A stretch of 64,000 nucleotides of DNA from Cornus controversa (GCA_026545225.1 CM048852.1:17154146-17218145); one strand, 5' to 3'; positions 32,284 through 44,977 are shown, numbered from the stretch's first letter. Notes: a model not told the origin generated them from the letters alone. Numbers and translations: made by a program.

Positions 32284-35200
32284 AGTTAGTGTATATTATG
32301 TAGTTATTCTATATATTGGTGTTTCCTTATTTAGCTAGGAATTAGTTGTGAGATTGATTATATAGTTGTCAAATTGATTCTGATTGATTGTATGATTGAC
32401 TATCCTAAAATAGAATTGTGTATAATGTATAAATACCCTTGAGATATATGAAAAAGATAAGTAAGCCAATTTTTCAATTTGGTATCAAAGCGTAGGCAAA
32501 GAAATTCCGCTGCTGCCTTTTTTTTCTTTCTTTTTTCCGGCTGAAACCCTAATCCCGAAGAACTCCAACTGCTGCCATTTTATACAAGTAATTCTGACAG
32601 CAAGAAGCCTTCCACGGTGACCATTCATGAGACTTCCTTTCTAATTCCTTCTATTAAATTGGATGGTGCTAATTATCGTGTTTGGTCTCAAATTTTGGAA
32701 ATGCATATTGCTGGCAGAAAGAAGAAGGGCTATATTACAGGGAGAAAGGTTGCACTCGCAGAGAGTGATCCAAGCTATGATGAATGAGAGGCTGAAGACG
32801 CTCTAGTCAAGTCTTGGCTCATCAATTTCATGGCTGACAAGCTGATGTCACACTTTGTGCAGTGTGGAACGGCTAAGGAGGTTTGGGATGCGGTCAAGAT
32901 GAGCAATCTGAATGTTTCTAATTCTTCACAAGTCTATGAACTGATGAAGAAATCCTTTCAATCACGTCAGGGTGGTCGCCCTCTTGCAAAATATTACAAT
33001 GAGTTAAACTCAATATTCATGGACCTTGATTATCGTAGGCCAAATGATATGACGTGTCTAACTGATTGAGAAACAAAGGAAGCGTACCGCTGATGATCGG
33101 GTCTATATGTTTCTTGTAGGACTTGATCACAGTTTGAATCAAGTTAGCAGTCATGTATTGACCACCTCTCCTTTACCAAGCCTGGAGGAAGCCTATTCTC
33201 TTGTTCATCGTGAAGCACAAAGAAAAGTCACCATGGGAATGGAAGATCACTCTGAGGCCTCCGCACTGGCTGTCCAAAGGAATAATACTCGGCCAACATT
33301 TTTTGCTCCTTCTACTGACTCTTCTTCTCGCTTTTGCACTCACTGCAACAACATCAAACATACAATAAATGTTTGTTGGAAGAAGCATGGTTATCCAAAG
33401 TGGTATAAGCTTAAGCAAGTCGAGAGAAAAAATAAGAAATCTTCTCAAGTTGCTCTCTCCGCCACTCCTCCTACTTCTGCTTCTCATGTTTCTTGATTGT
33501 CTTCTCAAGAAGGTAATTCTGGTTCGGTCTTTATTTTTGTTGCCTCTAATACTTGGGTTATTGATTCAGGGACCACTGATCATATGACTAGTAAATCTTC
33601 CTTGCTCGACTCTCTAATACAGTCACCTGTTAAGTCTGTTCAGGTTGCTAATGGGACTCCTATGCCAATTTCAGGGGCCAGGAATGTCTCACTTTCTCCC
33701 ACTCTCTCCATGTCTTCTGTCTTACTTGCGCCCAATCTCTCTAATAGTCTTCTTTCCATTAGCAAGATTATCAAACATATTAATTGTTTTGTAACCGTTC
33801 ACTCTACTCATTCTGTGTTTCAGGACAATCATATGAAGATGACGATTGGAATTGGTAAGGAAAGGGGAGGACTTTACTACTTGGAGGGGGCAGGGGAGTT
33901 ACAATCTGAATCTAGCCGTGATTTTCAAGTAGCAAGAGAGACCTCTGATAGAGAGAAGATTCTTTTATGGCATTGTCAGTTGGGTCATCCATCTTTTCTT
34001 ATTTAGAACTTTTATTTCCTCAGTTGTTTTCGGAATGTTTCTCGGAATGTTTCTGTTTCTAGTTTAAGGTGTGAACAATGCATTTATGCTAGAAATCATC
34101 GTGTACCTTTCAAAGTAAGTTTCAATAAAAGTCCGATTCCTTTTACCTGTGTTTATACTGATATTTGGGATCCTTTTTCTACTCCTGCTTTGGGACATAA
34201 ATATTGTATCTTTTATTGATGACTGTACTAGGGTGAGCTGGGTATATTTGCTGAAGTCTAAGAGTGATGTTATACACGTTATCCCTCAAATTTCCAAAAT
34301 GATTACCACACAATTTCATACTCAGGTTCAGGTCTTTCACTCCGATAATGGTCGTGAGTTTGTGAATCAGTCTCTTACTGATTTATTCAAAGAACGTGTA
34401 CATACACGCCACAACAAAACGGCATAGCAGAGCGTAAGAACCGCCACATTCTAAAGGTGGCCCGGGCTTTATGCTTTACTATACGTGTTCCCAAACGTTT
34501 CTGGGTCGAGGCTATTATGACCGCTGTCTTTCTCATCAACCGAATGCCTGCTTGTATCATTAACTATCAAACTCCTTTGAGAATGTTATCACGGTTTCAC
34601 CCTATTCCTTCTGCTTTAAATCTTTGTCCTAAGGTTTTTGGTTGTGTGTGTTATGTTCATGTGCACTCTCATCAAAGGGATAAGCTTGATCCCCATTCTC
34701 TTAAGTGTGTCTTTCTTGGATACTCTAATTCCCAAAAAGGCTATAAATGATTTCATCCTCTACAGGAAAATAATATGCATCCATTGATGTTCAATTCTGT
34801 GAACGGGAGTCTTATTTTTCTGGAGATGTGTCTCTGGTTCCTCTTCAGGGGGAGATTAGTAGTAAGGAAGAGGAACGATTATGGTTAAAAGAGAAGAGGT
34901 TATGGATTTCGGGTCTGGGGGAGGATTCAACTGATTTGGGTAAGGGAGGAGTCTTTAGATGCTCCCAACCCTATGGCATTTAAGTCTGAACCTGAGGAAA
35001 GAAGAGGTGAAAGACCAGCCTAGATGTTCTAACAGGGTTATACAAGGAAGAATAAGGATGCTACTGTCATATCCCCTCCAAGCTCCAATACTCCTCTTGA
35101 TGATACTACCATGCCATCGGATGACTCTTCCAAGACTACTCCTAAGGTACATGTTCCTTCTCCTTTAACTTCCGAAACTACTACCTTAGATCCACAAGGT

Positions 35201-36246
35201 AGTGATCAAGGTAGGAGATATCCTCTTCGTGATCGCAAAGAACCTAATAGGTTGGGTTTCTCAAAATCATCTTCTAATGTTGTCTATCCCATTTCTAATT
35301 TTCTCTTATCATCGTCTATCTAAGACTCACCTAGCTTTCGCCCTTCAGTTGTCTTCTGTGTCTATTCCTAGTCATTTTCGGGAAGCCCTTGAAGATCCTA
35401 AGTGAAAGTCTGCTATGGTAGAAGAAATGAAGGCTCTCCAGTAGAATTTTACTTGGGAGATGGTCGAGCTACCTCAGGAAAAAAAGACAGTGGAATGTAA
35501 GTGGGTGTTTTCAATAAAATACAAGTCCGATGCGACAATTGACAAGTACAAGGCTAGATTGGTTGCCAAGGGATACACCCAAACTTATGGGATTGACTAT
35601 CAAGAGACCTTTGCTCCTGTGGTGTGGCCAAGATGAACACTGTTAGAGTCATACTCTCTCTTGCAGTCAATCTGGACTGGCCATTAAGACAGTTTGATGT
35701 TAAGAATGCCTTCCTCTACGGTGATCTGATAGAAGAGATGTAAATGGATCCCCCTTCGGGGTTTACACCAAAAGGAAGTAAGGTATACAAACTGAAGAAG
35801 GCTCTGTATGGGTTGAACCAGTCGCCAAGGGCATGGTTTGGCAAGTTAAGCTAATCTATGAAGAAGTATGGTTTTAAGCAAGCTTTGGCAGACCACACTC
35901 TGTTCTATAAGAGAAATGGTGATGACATTACTTTGCTTATTGTTTATGTTGATGACATGATTGTTACAGGTAGTAACTCTGGTGAAATAGAGAAGCTCCG
36001 GAGATATCTAGGCAAGGAATTTGAAATAAAGTACTTGGGGGATCTAAAATACTTCTTGGGCATTGAAGTGTCTCGGTCCAAGCAAGGACTCTTCCTCTCA
36101 CAACGGAAGTATACATTAGATCTCTTGGCTGTAGACCTGACTTATCATATACAGTTAGTGTCATAAGTTAATTTATGCATAATTTGAGTGACCGACACAA
36201 GAATGCAGTGAATCCTGACTTATCTGAAGTCCTCTCCAGGCAAAGG

Positions 36247-38543
36247 TGTTGTGAAATAAGCCCCCAATCACGAACCACCAAGTATTAGGATGTGATGACA
36301 AGTAAACAAGTAAGAAGAAATTTGCAATAACACACCAAGAATTATACATGGTTCGGCTAAACAAGCATGCGTCCACGGAGAGCCGGATTTCACTATATAG
36401 ATTGTAACAGTACAAGTAGAACGATTGTATCAAGAGTACGCTCAACTCTCAACCCTTATACACCCAATCTCACTCAAAAGGAAATCATAAATTCTAAACA
36501 AGAATTCTCTCTCTAAGTGTCCTTTCAAAAACAATAAGAGTATTGCCTCTTCTCTTCTCACTCATCTCAACCTATAACATAGTTAACTATTTATAGAGCC
36601 CAGAGCCTAATTCCTTGGTGGACAAAGAATACAATTCCTTAGAGCTCAAGACTTGCCTGACAAGTACTTTCCTTCCTTGAGACCAAGACTTGCCTACTAA
36701 GAAATTATCTAATAAGATACAACTCTATAATAGAAACCTAATCACAATAGGAATTTCAGCCAACCTAACAAATCTCCTCCTTGGAAATTTTTTTGACAAG
36801 TCTTCAATGGAGCACTTGTAGTCCATGGAGCCCAACTGGCTCAAGGAAATCAGATTACACCGCAACTTGGGTGCATAAGCAACATCCCCCAAAATGCATT
36901 CCACCCCATCAAACATTTTGAACTTCACCGTTCCCACACCCTCAACGGCACAGTTGTTACCATTAGGGAATGTCAAAGAACTACCATCAAGTTCTTTAAA
37001 TGAATCAAAACATTCTTTCACGAAGCAAATATGATCGATGACCGAATCTATAAACCACTTATGTTAAGTAAGAGTGTAACCTTTGAAAATTGTGATAACA
37101 TCTCCAAAGTTATTATCACAAGCATATGCGGTAGATCCATTCTCAAAGCCGCCATCATCCTTCCGATTTGCAAGTGGACAGTTCTTCCTAATGTGGCCCC
37201 ACTCATGACATCTGTGGCACTGCTTACCCTTTTCTCCACCCCTTGATCTAGACCTGCTGTTATCACTAGATCCCTGGTTAGTCTGCCTTCCCCTATTCTA
37301 CCAATGAGCAACCATAGCCGAACTATGAACTCTCATCAATGGCAGATTTTCTTTTGTCGTTGGACAAGAGAGCTGACTCAATTTCCTCCATCTTTAGCGT
37401 ATCATTGCCATACAAGACGGTAGTCACTATGTTCTTATAGGAATCTGGAAGTGAAGTAAGAAGTAATAGGGCTTTGTCTTCTTTTTCAATTTTCACATCG
37501 ACCTTTTCAAGTTGATCAACAATTCTATGAAATTTATTTATGTGCTCCAAGAGGTTTCCGCCTTCCTTCATCTTTAGCTTGTACAAATTCCACTTTAGAT
37601 TAAGTTTAGTTGTGAGACTTTTTGCTAGATAGAGCTTCTCTAGCTTCTCCCACAATTTCGGCACCAAATCCTCTCCGTTAACATTGTTAATGATGTTATT
37701 CCCAATACAGAGTCGAATAGTGCTAACACACCTTGACTCTATATCCAGTCAATCATCAACTAACATTTTTTCTGGCTTTCCATCCTTCCCTTTCAACGCC
37801 CGCGCTAAGCCTTGTTAAACTAAGATGTCCTTCACCCTCCCTTGCCATAGGGTGAAGCTATCCTTAATATCAAATCTCTCCACCTTGTATTGTGTAGCAA
37901 TATTACCGGCCATGATTGTCATGAGTACCTAAGACGAACAACACCCGTATTATGAAGAAAAATCTAGACAAAACTTTTATCAAACACCTTGTGTGTACCT
38001 TGAAGCTTTGATACCAGTTTGTTGTGAAATAAGCCCCCAATCACGAACCACCAAATATTAGGATGTGATGACAAGTAAACAAGCACGAAGAAATTTGCAA
38101 TAACACACCAAGAATTATACATGGTTCGGCTAAACAAGCATGCGTCCACGGAGAACCGGATTTCACTATATAGATTGTAACAGTACAAGTAGAAAGATTG
38201 TATCAAGAGTACGCTCAACTCTCAACCCTTATACACCCAATCTCACTCAAAAGGAAATCATAAATTCTAAACAAGAATTCTCTCTCTAAGTGTCCTCTCA
38301 AAAACAATAAGAGTATTGCCTCTTCTCTTCTCACTCATCTCAACCTATAACATAGTTAACTATTTATAGAGCCCAGAGCCTAATTCCTTGGTGGACAAGG
38401 AATACAATTCCTTAGAGCTCAAGACTTGCTTGACAAGTACTTTCCTTCCTTGAGACCAAGACTTGTCTACTAAGAAATTATCTAATAAGATACAACTCTA
38501 TAATAGAAACCTAATCACAATAAGAATTTCAGCCAACCTAACA
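36247..38543 (-). mobile_element. Gag/protease-only Copia-type LTR element nested in Copia-1
   Basis: LTRs 36247-36770 and 38020-38543 are both 524 bp and nearly identical, TGTTGTG to CCTAACA. Perfect target duplication AAAGG lies at 36242-36246 and 38544-38548. On the minus strand the primer-binding site TGGTATCAAAGC is at 38016-38005 and the polypurine tract CCAAGGAGGAGATT at 36784-36771. The internal region is only about 1.25 kb and ends shortly after the protease region, with no integrase, RT or RNase H. This matches the described class of gag-bearing non-autonomous elements (TR-GAG). The near-identical LTRs make it the youngest layer of this nest. Confidence 0.93.
36785..37913 (-). pseudogene. 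gag and truncated protease of the nested element
   Basis: Starts MAGNIATQYKVERFDIKDSF at 37913; TAA follows after KDILV. Later frame segments give a typical copia gag (LWEKLEKLYLAKSLTTKLNL, HINKFHRIVDQLE, LLTSLPDSYKN), a CCHC knuckle (C-HRC-HEWGH-IRKNC, about 37220-37175), and the protease-region string FVKECFDSFKELDG to LGDVAYAPKLRCNLISLSQL. The protease Asp triad is degenerate (FIDSVIDH instead of DSGASDH). Stops and a frame change make it defective. Confidence 0.82.
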
Positions 38544-39248
38544 AAAGGTATTATGTTCTCTAAACATAGACATCTTTATATTGTGGGTTACCCAGACTGG
38601 ATCGAGATTAGATAGAAAGTCTACTTTAGGGTATGTGTCATTTGTAGGACGTAATTTAGTGACCTAGAGGAGTAAGAATCAGAATGTGGTATCATTGTCT
38701 AGTGCAGAAGCTGAATACCGTGTGCTTCATCATGCAACTACGGAACTTACTTGGCTAAGAATTCTCTAAAACGAGCTCGGGTTTGGTTCAAATAAACCTA
38801 TGGTGCTCTTTTGTGATAACACGACAGCTATTGAGATTGCAAATAACCCGGTACAGCACGACCGAATGAAGCATATTAAACTTGACAGGAACTACATCAA
38901 AGATAACCTAGATTCTAGTATGATAAGGGTTCCCTACATTAAGACTACAGATGAGCTGGCTAATATGATGACCCATGCTATTACTAGTGGTCCATTCTAT
39001 ACATCACTATCCAAGTTGGGCATGTGCCATATCTATGCACCAACTTGAGGGGGAGAGTTAGTGTATATTATGTAATTATTCTATATATTGGTGTTTCCTT
39101 ATTTAGCTAGGAATTAGGTGTCAGATTGATTATATAGTTGTCTAATTAATTCTGATTTATTGTATGATTGACTATCCTAAAATAAGATTATGTATCATCT
39201 ATAAATACCCTTGAGATATATGGAAAAGATAAGTAAGCGAATTTTTCA

Positions 39249-40036
39249 ATTTTTTCCAATTCTAATTTGCTTTTAATCTCAATAATCAACTCACAAGTAA
39301 ACATAATCAGAAACTAAAGTAGAAAAGAATGAAACACAGGATTTTTATGTGGAAAACCGTTGAAAGGGAAAAAATCACGGGACCTAGTCTAGTCAGGTAC
39401 AATTTAAAACAATTTATGAGCCCAATCAAGATCCCAACTAAGGAATTACTAGAGTCCATTTACTTGATCCTTAAACGTGTGATTGAGGGTGCGAATATTC
39501 CGCTGTGATCTTCGCAAATCTCTGTCTCCCATATCTTCAATAGATATCCACTAACAACTCAAGACACTTTGACACGTTACAACTAGGTTTTGGGTACAAA
39601 TATGCCATCACATGACTTAATATCCTAAAAGTAAGCACCTAACATTTCAAGCCATTCCGAGATCGTTTTGTGGTACAAAAAAGGGAACATTAGAAGAAAA
39701 TTGCATACAACCTAAGTAGCCTACACAGAAGGTACAACCTTAAGAGTTTAGTTGAGGGGTCAACCGAAGTTGGATTAGGGCGAAGCATATGTCATCGAAA
39801 GCTCATTGAGTCCAGTTTCTGAAACTATAAATTTCACCACCGAATTCTATATAAATAACCTATAGTGATTTTAAGGAAGCCATATAGGTTAGATTTTCAT
39901 AACATTTTTCTCTTTATATGACTAGATATGATTTAGATGTTATCCTCAAAGGTATTCTTGGGATTATAAAAAACTTCTTCAGAGTCTAGAAAACATTTTC
40001 ATAAAGTATTAGATACCCTTAGACATCTTACATAAA
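39249..40036. repeat. Right half of the split dispersed repeat and flank
   Basis: The phrase tgtggaaaaccgttgaaagg and aaaatcacgggacctagtct (about 39347-39391) matches 28999-29018 and 30113. It therefore seems to be the continuation of 32110-32283 across the Copia-1 insertion. No coding content. Confidence 0.5.
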
Positions 40037-40760
40037 AGGATTAGGCAAGGTTGTTAGGATCGGGTTCCTATGCTGGATCGAGTAGTGGGTCCATAGGATC
40101 AGATCAAGGATCATAAAATCCTAGAAAACGAGGAAAAAAAACACTCAAACTATATGTACAAGTAAAGAATTCTTAAAATAGATAGAGAAAAATTCTAAAA
40201 CACATAAAAGTAGAAATATTAGTATAAACAAATGGAACGTGCATGTATGCAAAAGTTCATGCAAGTAAATTTGATAATGAAGCACGGCTCAGAATGTAAA
40301 ATCCTAATATGCAACTTACAGAAAAGGTTGTACATGGGAAGATCAATATTCAATTACTTTTATTCTCAATTTCTCATACGAAATGCATGTTTATAATATT
40401 AAAATTACTTCTTAATGACACAAATTCCAAGAAAAGTCTTTAATAAATCTACCAAATACAAGATACATATGCCACAACAATCAACATTTTTTACAAAAGG
40501 TTTAGAATCAGTCCACTTTACAAATATTTTCAAGTATCATAAAAAAAGAAAAAGATTATTGGATTTTTTACATACTTAACCGATCCTATGGCAAAGCCCT
40601 ATGATCCTATGGAAATCTTATGATCTTGAACAGTTATGATAATCCTACCATGATCGACTCCTCTATGATTTTTCGTACTATCTAGATCAATTTCATAAGT
40701 TTGGATCATAGGATCGTGCAATCTTACAATCTGTATTTTGACTTTGATAACCATGAGATT
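40037..40760. repeat. Segment bounded by GGATCATAGGATC-type words
   Basis: Both ends (40045-40125 and 40575-40725) are dense in GGATC, TAGGATC and ATCATAGGATC words, with an AT-rich centre. The ends (AGGTTGTTAGGATC and, reversed, TGGTTATCAAAGTC) are weakly similar, which could mean degenerate terminal inverted repeats. Unnamed and uncertain. Confidence 0.35.
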
Positions 40761-41878
40761 AAGTAGTTGAGAATCTAGAGATTATGCTAGTTTAGTTTGA
40801 GCACTAAAAGGGCATGAATTGAACTCAGACCTTAAGGGAACATCCGAACATGTAATGTTAACTATTTGATTATCTAGGAGTAATAAAAGATAAGGAACCA
40901 AAACTAGAAAGATCAAACCGTGGGAGAGTCAGTGTGTCGAACAATAACTTTCTAGGAGGGTAAGGTGCATCCAATGATCTTCCTAGATTAAAATGAACAA
41001 CTTGGAGTAGTGACGATGCACACTTTTGCCAGGGTGAGACCTTGGGATGGCAATGGCATGTCAAATAACCCTTCCCAAGATGAAGCCACTGATTGTGGGA
41101 AATTTTAAGAAATTTTTTGAAGAGAAGTGTGAGCTCCACGTGATTCTGATGGTTACATGGGTGAAATTTCTATGATCCCCATTCCTGCCTAGCATGCCTT
41201 GATGGGTGAGCTGCATGTGATCACCCTATTATTTAGTCGTGGTACAGCTTGAGCATCTCTTAGGTGAGTTTTGTACCATCCAAACCACAATATGTGTGCG
41301 CGTGAGTTACTTTATGATCATTGACACTTATTACTTGGGATAATTTCTTACAATCCCGATCATTGGATAGGTGCAGATCATTAAATCAGTTAAGTACAAT
41401 CATGTATCCATGGCTTAGAGAGTTAGTCACAACGTTCATGATTATTTGCATTCAGATTCATGAATGAGTTATAGACTTGTGGAAACACAAAGAAAAGTAA
41501 CAGTTAACCAAGATTATTGACAAAATAAGAAAAGATCAAATAAGAGATAAACGAATATTACAATAAAAAAAAAAAAAAAATTAGCCAGATGAACACTTCA
41601 GATGACACTTGAGACATAAATCATGCAACTACTAAATTTTTCCCATACTTAGATCTTAAAATTCTATTTATTAAATGTCAGTCACATAGTTATATATTGA
41701 GCGACAGTAAGATTAATACTTGTTACCTCTTCCTGTCATCCTATAGTGTGAGATGAATTCAATGCTACTACTACAGAGTAACAGAAGAAAGAAGAAAGCA
41801 GAACTGATGATCCTAATGGTGTTACAACATAGTAAATTATGGAAAAGCCAATTTTGATGAAAGAAATGACAAACCAAC
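40761..41878. other. Intergenic sequence, no gene seen
   Basis: An A-run lies at about 41564-41579. The part left of 41879 corresponds to the first intron of the VPS16 pseudogene on the minus strand. Expected later VPS16 exons (the block beginning LPPEQLAWCG in the family) were not found here. Confidence 0.45.
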
Positions 41879-42663
41879 CTCATAACTGTACTCAAAAATG
41901 ATCTTTGAGTAGTCTGTCGACATAAGCAGAAGCAGCCCATCATGCGTAAATGATGCCAACAACTTCCCATTGCGCGACACCACCATTTTCTGCAGTGGTC
42001 CCACTCCAGCACCCAACTGCTGAACCCCATTCTCCTCAACAACAACACATGATCTTCCACACCATGCAACACTTCCACATTCCCTGACATAGTATACTGT
42101 GGCTCAATAACCGCCACGCAAAGAGGTAACTCCTCAAGATTGGTGACCGCGAGCTTGCATGGCCTCGGACTCTCCAAATCCTGAATACAAAACACCTGGT
42201 TGGCCTCACTGATACACACCATTTCATTGCCCCAAAACACACACTCCACCACACTATGCTCAAAACGCCCTTTACGAGCTTACCCATTGAAATGTTGGGT
42301 TCAACCAGCTCCACATGAATGTTGTACCGATAAAAGATACCGTCCTGAGTGACGCAAAATAGGGTTTGGTCATCGGTCCAATCCATGCCGACCAATCGGC
42401 CGCCGGGGTTTCTCCACACCGCTTCGGATATCTGGTTGCCGGCGGAGTTGAAGATTCGCAGATTCCGGAGGGAGGATTCGGCGTAGAGGTGGACTATCTT
42501 GGAATCGTCACGGATGACGGCGATTGGTCCACCGAAGGAGGAGCAGGCGACCTTGTTGCGGCTGAGGTCGACGACTTGTTTCCATTGTTGAATAGATTTC
42601 GGGGTTACGGTAGTAGCGGTTGTAGAGGAGCTGCCACTCGGCGGCGACTGGCATTGCCGCCAT
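41879..42663 (-). pseudogene. VPS16 first exon only, frameshifted
   Basis: Minus-strand ATG at 42663 opens MAAMPVAAEWQLLYNRYYR, matching the plant VPS16 N-terminus. The protein continues in shifting frames: DLSRNKVACSSFGGPIAVIR, VWRNPGGRLVGMDWTDDQT, FYRYNIHVELVEPNISMGK, VVECVFWGNEMVCISEANQ, QYTMSGNVEVL, MVVSRNGKLLASFTHDG and STDYSKIIFEYSYE. A GT donor follows at 41878-41877. VPS16 is a core subunit of the HOPS/CORVET tethering complexes at the vacuole and endosome. Frame breaks occur near 42585, 42270 and 42045. Only the beta-propeller N-terminal third is present, so this is a truncated duplicate; the functional gene should be elsewhere. Confidence 0.85.
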
Positions 42664-43368
42664 TAGGAATTGACTTGAATTGGGGGCTATGGATTTATTT
42701 GTTGGGTTCATCGATTTGGGCTTGTGCCAAGGGCTTGATTGAGGAAGACTCTCAATTGATGACGAGGTTTTACAGAGCAAATGGTGGATTGGATCTGAAA
42801 GTGTACGTTGTTGGGGAAAATTGGTGGTGGTATTGCAGATTAGGAGATGCTGGAGTGAGTCCACAATATTTGAAAAAACTGAAGCCCATTTGGTAATGTT
42901 TAGGGTTTATTGTTTATAAAAACTAATAAACATGTTTAATAATTTTAATTTTGTTTATAAATTGTGTAAACACTGTCAGTGAAAAGATTTTTAAATCTCA
43001 ACATCGTGTTTGAGTGTTTATGTTTATTCAAAAAAAAAAAAAATTATCTAAACAGGTTATTATATTATTTTAATTAAAAAGTAAAAATTAGAAAGAAAAA
43101 AAAATTTAATGTTGTTACTTGATACAACGGTAAGAATGTCAAAATTATTATGTATAGACAGAACTGAAAAGCATCCGTTGTCTTGACAATATAATCACTA
43201 TTTTACTTGTTCATAAAAAATAATTACTTAGATCACATTCTACTGTTTGGTTTGATTGCAAAAATTAAAATATGTAAAAATGGAATAAAGTTCAAATTGA
43301 ATGATCTAAAATACCCCTATATGTGATGTAATAAAATAACATTCTTCTATAAAGAATTTAAAGGAAAT
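42664..43368. other. AT-rich flank of VPS16 pseudogene, possible element end
   Basis: Near 42884 a sequence starting GCCCATTTGGTAATGTTTA is roughly the reverse complement of 44440-44466 (taaacataaatgattaccaaacgggccc). This could mark the ends of a degenerate 1.6 kb TIR element. The rest is AT-rich without genes. Confidence 0.35.
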
Positions 43369-43636
43369 AGTGGTGTTGGTGGCGGTGGTGGAAGTGACAG
43401 AAATGTACATGGCTGTGGTGGAAGACGACAACAGTGGCAGTGGAGGTGGTGGAAGGTGGCGGCAATGGTGATGATGGAAGGCGGTAGTGGAGTAGGTGGT
43501 GGTGGTGGCAATGGTGGAAGGCAACAGTAGTGGTATTGATGGAAGACGACAGTAACAATAGCGGTGGTGGATGTGGCAATGGTGGAAGGCAAGGGTGAAA
43601 TGCGGTGCAAGTGGGGTGGAGTTGGAAGTGGCGATT
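43369..43636. repeat. GGT/GGAAGG-rich minisatellite
   Basis: An irregular array of ggtggtgg, ggaaggcgg, ggcaatggtggaagg words over about 270 bp. Frames on the minus strand give Pro/His/Thr/Ser-rich peptides by composition only. It sits inside the possible TIR-bounded segment 42884-44466. Confidence 0.75.
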
Positions 43637-44809
43637 TGGTGAAGGCTTATTGGAAATATCAAAAAATAATAATCTTACTTGGGAATGGAATGGTTGTTCT
43701 ATAAGTTTAGTTATGGAATGAATTTCATTCTAAGAGAATGGTCATTACAACCTTAAAATTCATATCAGTCAAAGGACTGATTGGAAGGAACATTTCATTC
43801 TATTTCATTCATGCATACCAAACGCAATATTAAGGTTCCGTACTAAAAAAAAACTTAACTAAGAAAAAAAAACAAAGAGGTCCCAACCAATCCATTGTCA
43901 AAGAAACAAGAATATTATTTTGTATTTTTATCATTTGTTCATTTTCATTGTTGAAAGGAAAATAAAAATCAAAAATGGAAAAAAAAAAAAGTAGTAGCAA
44001 TAGAAGTTCAAGAGCAAAAGCATGCCCTCTAAATCCTTGTTCTTCAAAAGCAAAAGCATGTCCTCTAAATCGTTGTTCTCACTTCATACAAATTAAACAA
44101 AATTCAACTTTTTCATAGGTATATATATCTTATCAACACTATCAATAATTTGAAGTGTGTGTGTGTGTATATGTATAACCCAATATTATTGGTTTCTTTT
44201 TCAGATATGTATTTCTTGCCATGTTATTACCATATAGATTTGTTGTAATGTGAATCTAACTTTTTATGCAGTTTATTACGTTGAATTTTTTTAAAACAGT
44301 TAACAAACATGTTTTTCTGTTTATGATTTTTAAAATAAGCAGCTAAACATTTTTGCATTATCAAATAATAGTCATTTTTATGGATAAACAAAATCGTAAC
44401 ATAAACAATGCCAATATAAACCCTTAAACAATCAATACTAAACATAAATGATTACCAAACGGGCCCTACGTATATGTCTTGACAGCAACATTGTCCAACA
44501 ATAAAATGAAAACTATAACTATTTACTGTCATAATAAAACTTAAGAATTTCCTAGCCTACATATTTGCTAGTATAGAGCAAAACACAATGGAGCGTGGCT
44601 GGAAAGAGAACTAGCTAAGAGCAGGAAGGAATGATTGAAGGACCAGTGAAGTTACAATTGCACCCTTCATTTTATGGCCCTTAGCCACCAAAATGAGATG
44701 GAAAAGGATTACTCTAATTTAAGGAAGCCTAGGAATCCATGATGGTTGAATAGAATGAATGCTTGTGTTTCTGCACCATCTAAGTTAAAGTCTTTGGAGT
44801 CATGTAGTT
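43637..44809. other. AT-rich sequence without genes
   Basis: The reverse complement of 43790-43815 reads roughly CGTTTGGTATGCATGAATG, a common end of plant hAT-like miniature elements; a weak partner (tgtttggtttgattgc) is near 43247. A TG run lies at about 44155-44168. No genes were recognised. Confidence 0.4.
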
Positions 44810-44977
44810 GGATATGTAAAATGCAATATGGATGCGAAGTTTAATCATGTTATTTTCAAAGTAGGGGATGGTGCAATTTTTAGGGATCATCAAGGTAATA
44901 TTATTAAAACTGTGATTTTTAAGCCTTTTTGAGCAACCTCAACAATTGCTGCTGAGGCTAACTATTTGCCTTCCTAG
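44810..44977 (+). pseudogene. RNase H-like fragment of a LINE-type element
   Basis: The frame reads GYVKCNMDAKFNHV, then VGDGAIFRDHQGNIIKT, a stop, and ATSTIAAEANYL. The spacing of VKCN-D-A, GAI-RD--GN and the AAEA motif matches the RNase H-like domain found at the end of plant LINE polyproteins and related hypothetical proteins. An internal TGA and TAG at 44975 break it. No upstream reverse transcriptase was found. Confidence 0.5.

Larger units (their letters stand above)
32601..39048 (+). pseudogene. gag-pol remains of Copia-1
   Basis: Gag (from 32601, IPSIKLDGANYRVW type, UBN2-like) is followed by the CCHC knuckle C-THC-NNIKH-TINVC at 33333-33374, protease DSGTTDHM at 33559-33582, the pre-integrase zinc region (WHCQLGHPS, 33967) with CEQC further on, and integrase pieces FIDDCTRVSWVYLLKS and QQNGIAERKNRHI (about 34400). 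RT begins about 35440 ([19 protein letters not shown]) with the catalytic YVDDMIVTG at 35947. RNase H is at 38551-39048 (LSSAEAEY, LFCDNTTAIEIANNP, KHIKLDRNYI). Many stops and frameshifts, plus loss of about 40 codons before the 36247 insertion, leave it inactive. Confidence 0.88.
32284..39248 (+). mobile_element. Copia-1: degenerate Ty1/copia retrotransposon, itself split
   Basis: LTRs are 32284-32476 and 39056-39248, both 193 bp and highly similar, ending TTTTTCA. A primer-binding site TGGTATCAAAGC (32480-32491) follows the left LTR, and a polypurine tract (TTGAGGGGGAGA, 39045-39056) precedes the right. Order gag, protease, integrase, RT, RNase H is that of copia. No 5 bp target duplication could be found. 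A minus-strand LTR element is inserted at 36247, between RT and RNase H. Confidence 0.88.

Noticed and set aside
32279-39253. Target duplication for Copia-1
   Set aside because: Bases next to the two LTRs (ttatc and atttt) do not match; the duplication has decayed or the ends were mis-set by a few bases.
41713-42252. 179-codon minus-strand frame as an independent gene
   Set aside because: It is a frame-shifted reading through the VPS16 pseudogene exon and its intron.
42366-42896. 176-codon plus-strand frame
   Set aside because: Antisense to the VPS16 pseudogene; Gly/Val-rich shadow.
43306-43662. 118-codon minus-strand Pro/His/Thr-rich frame
   Set aside because: Produced by the GGT-rich minisatellite; no conserved pattern.
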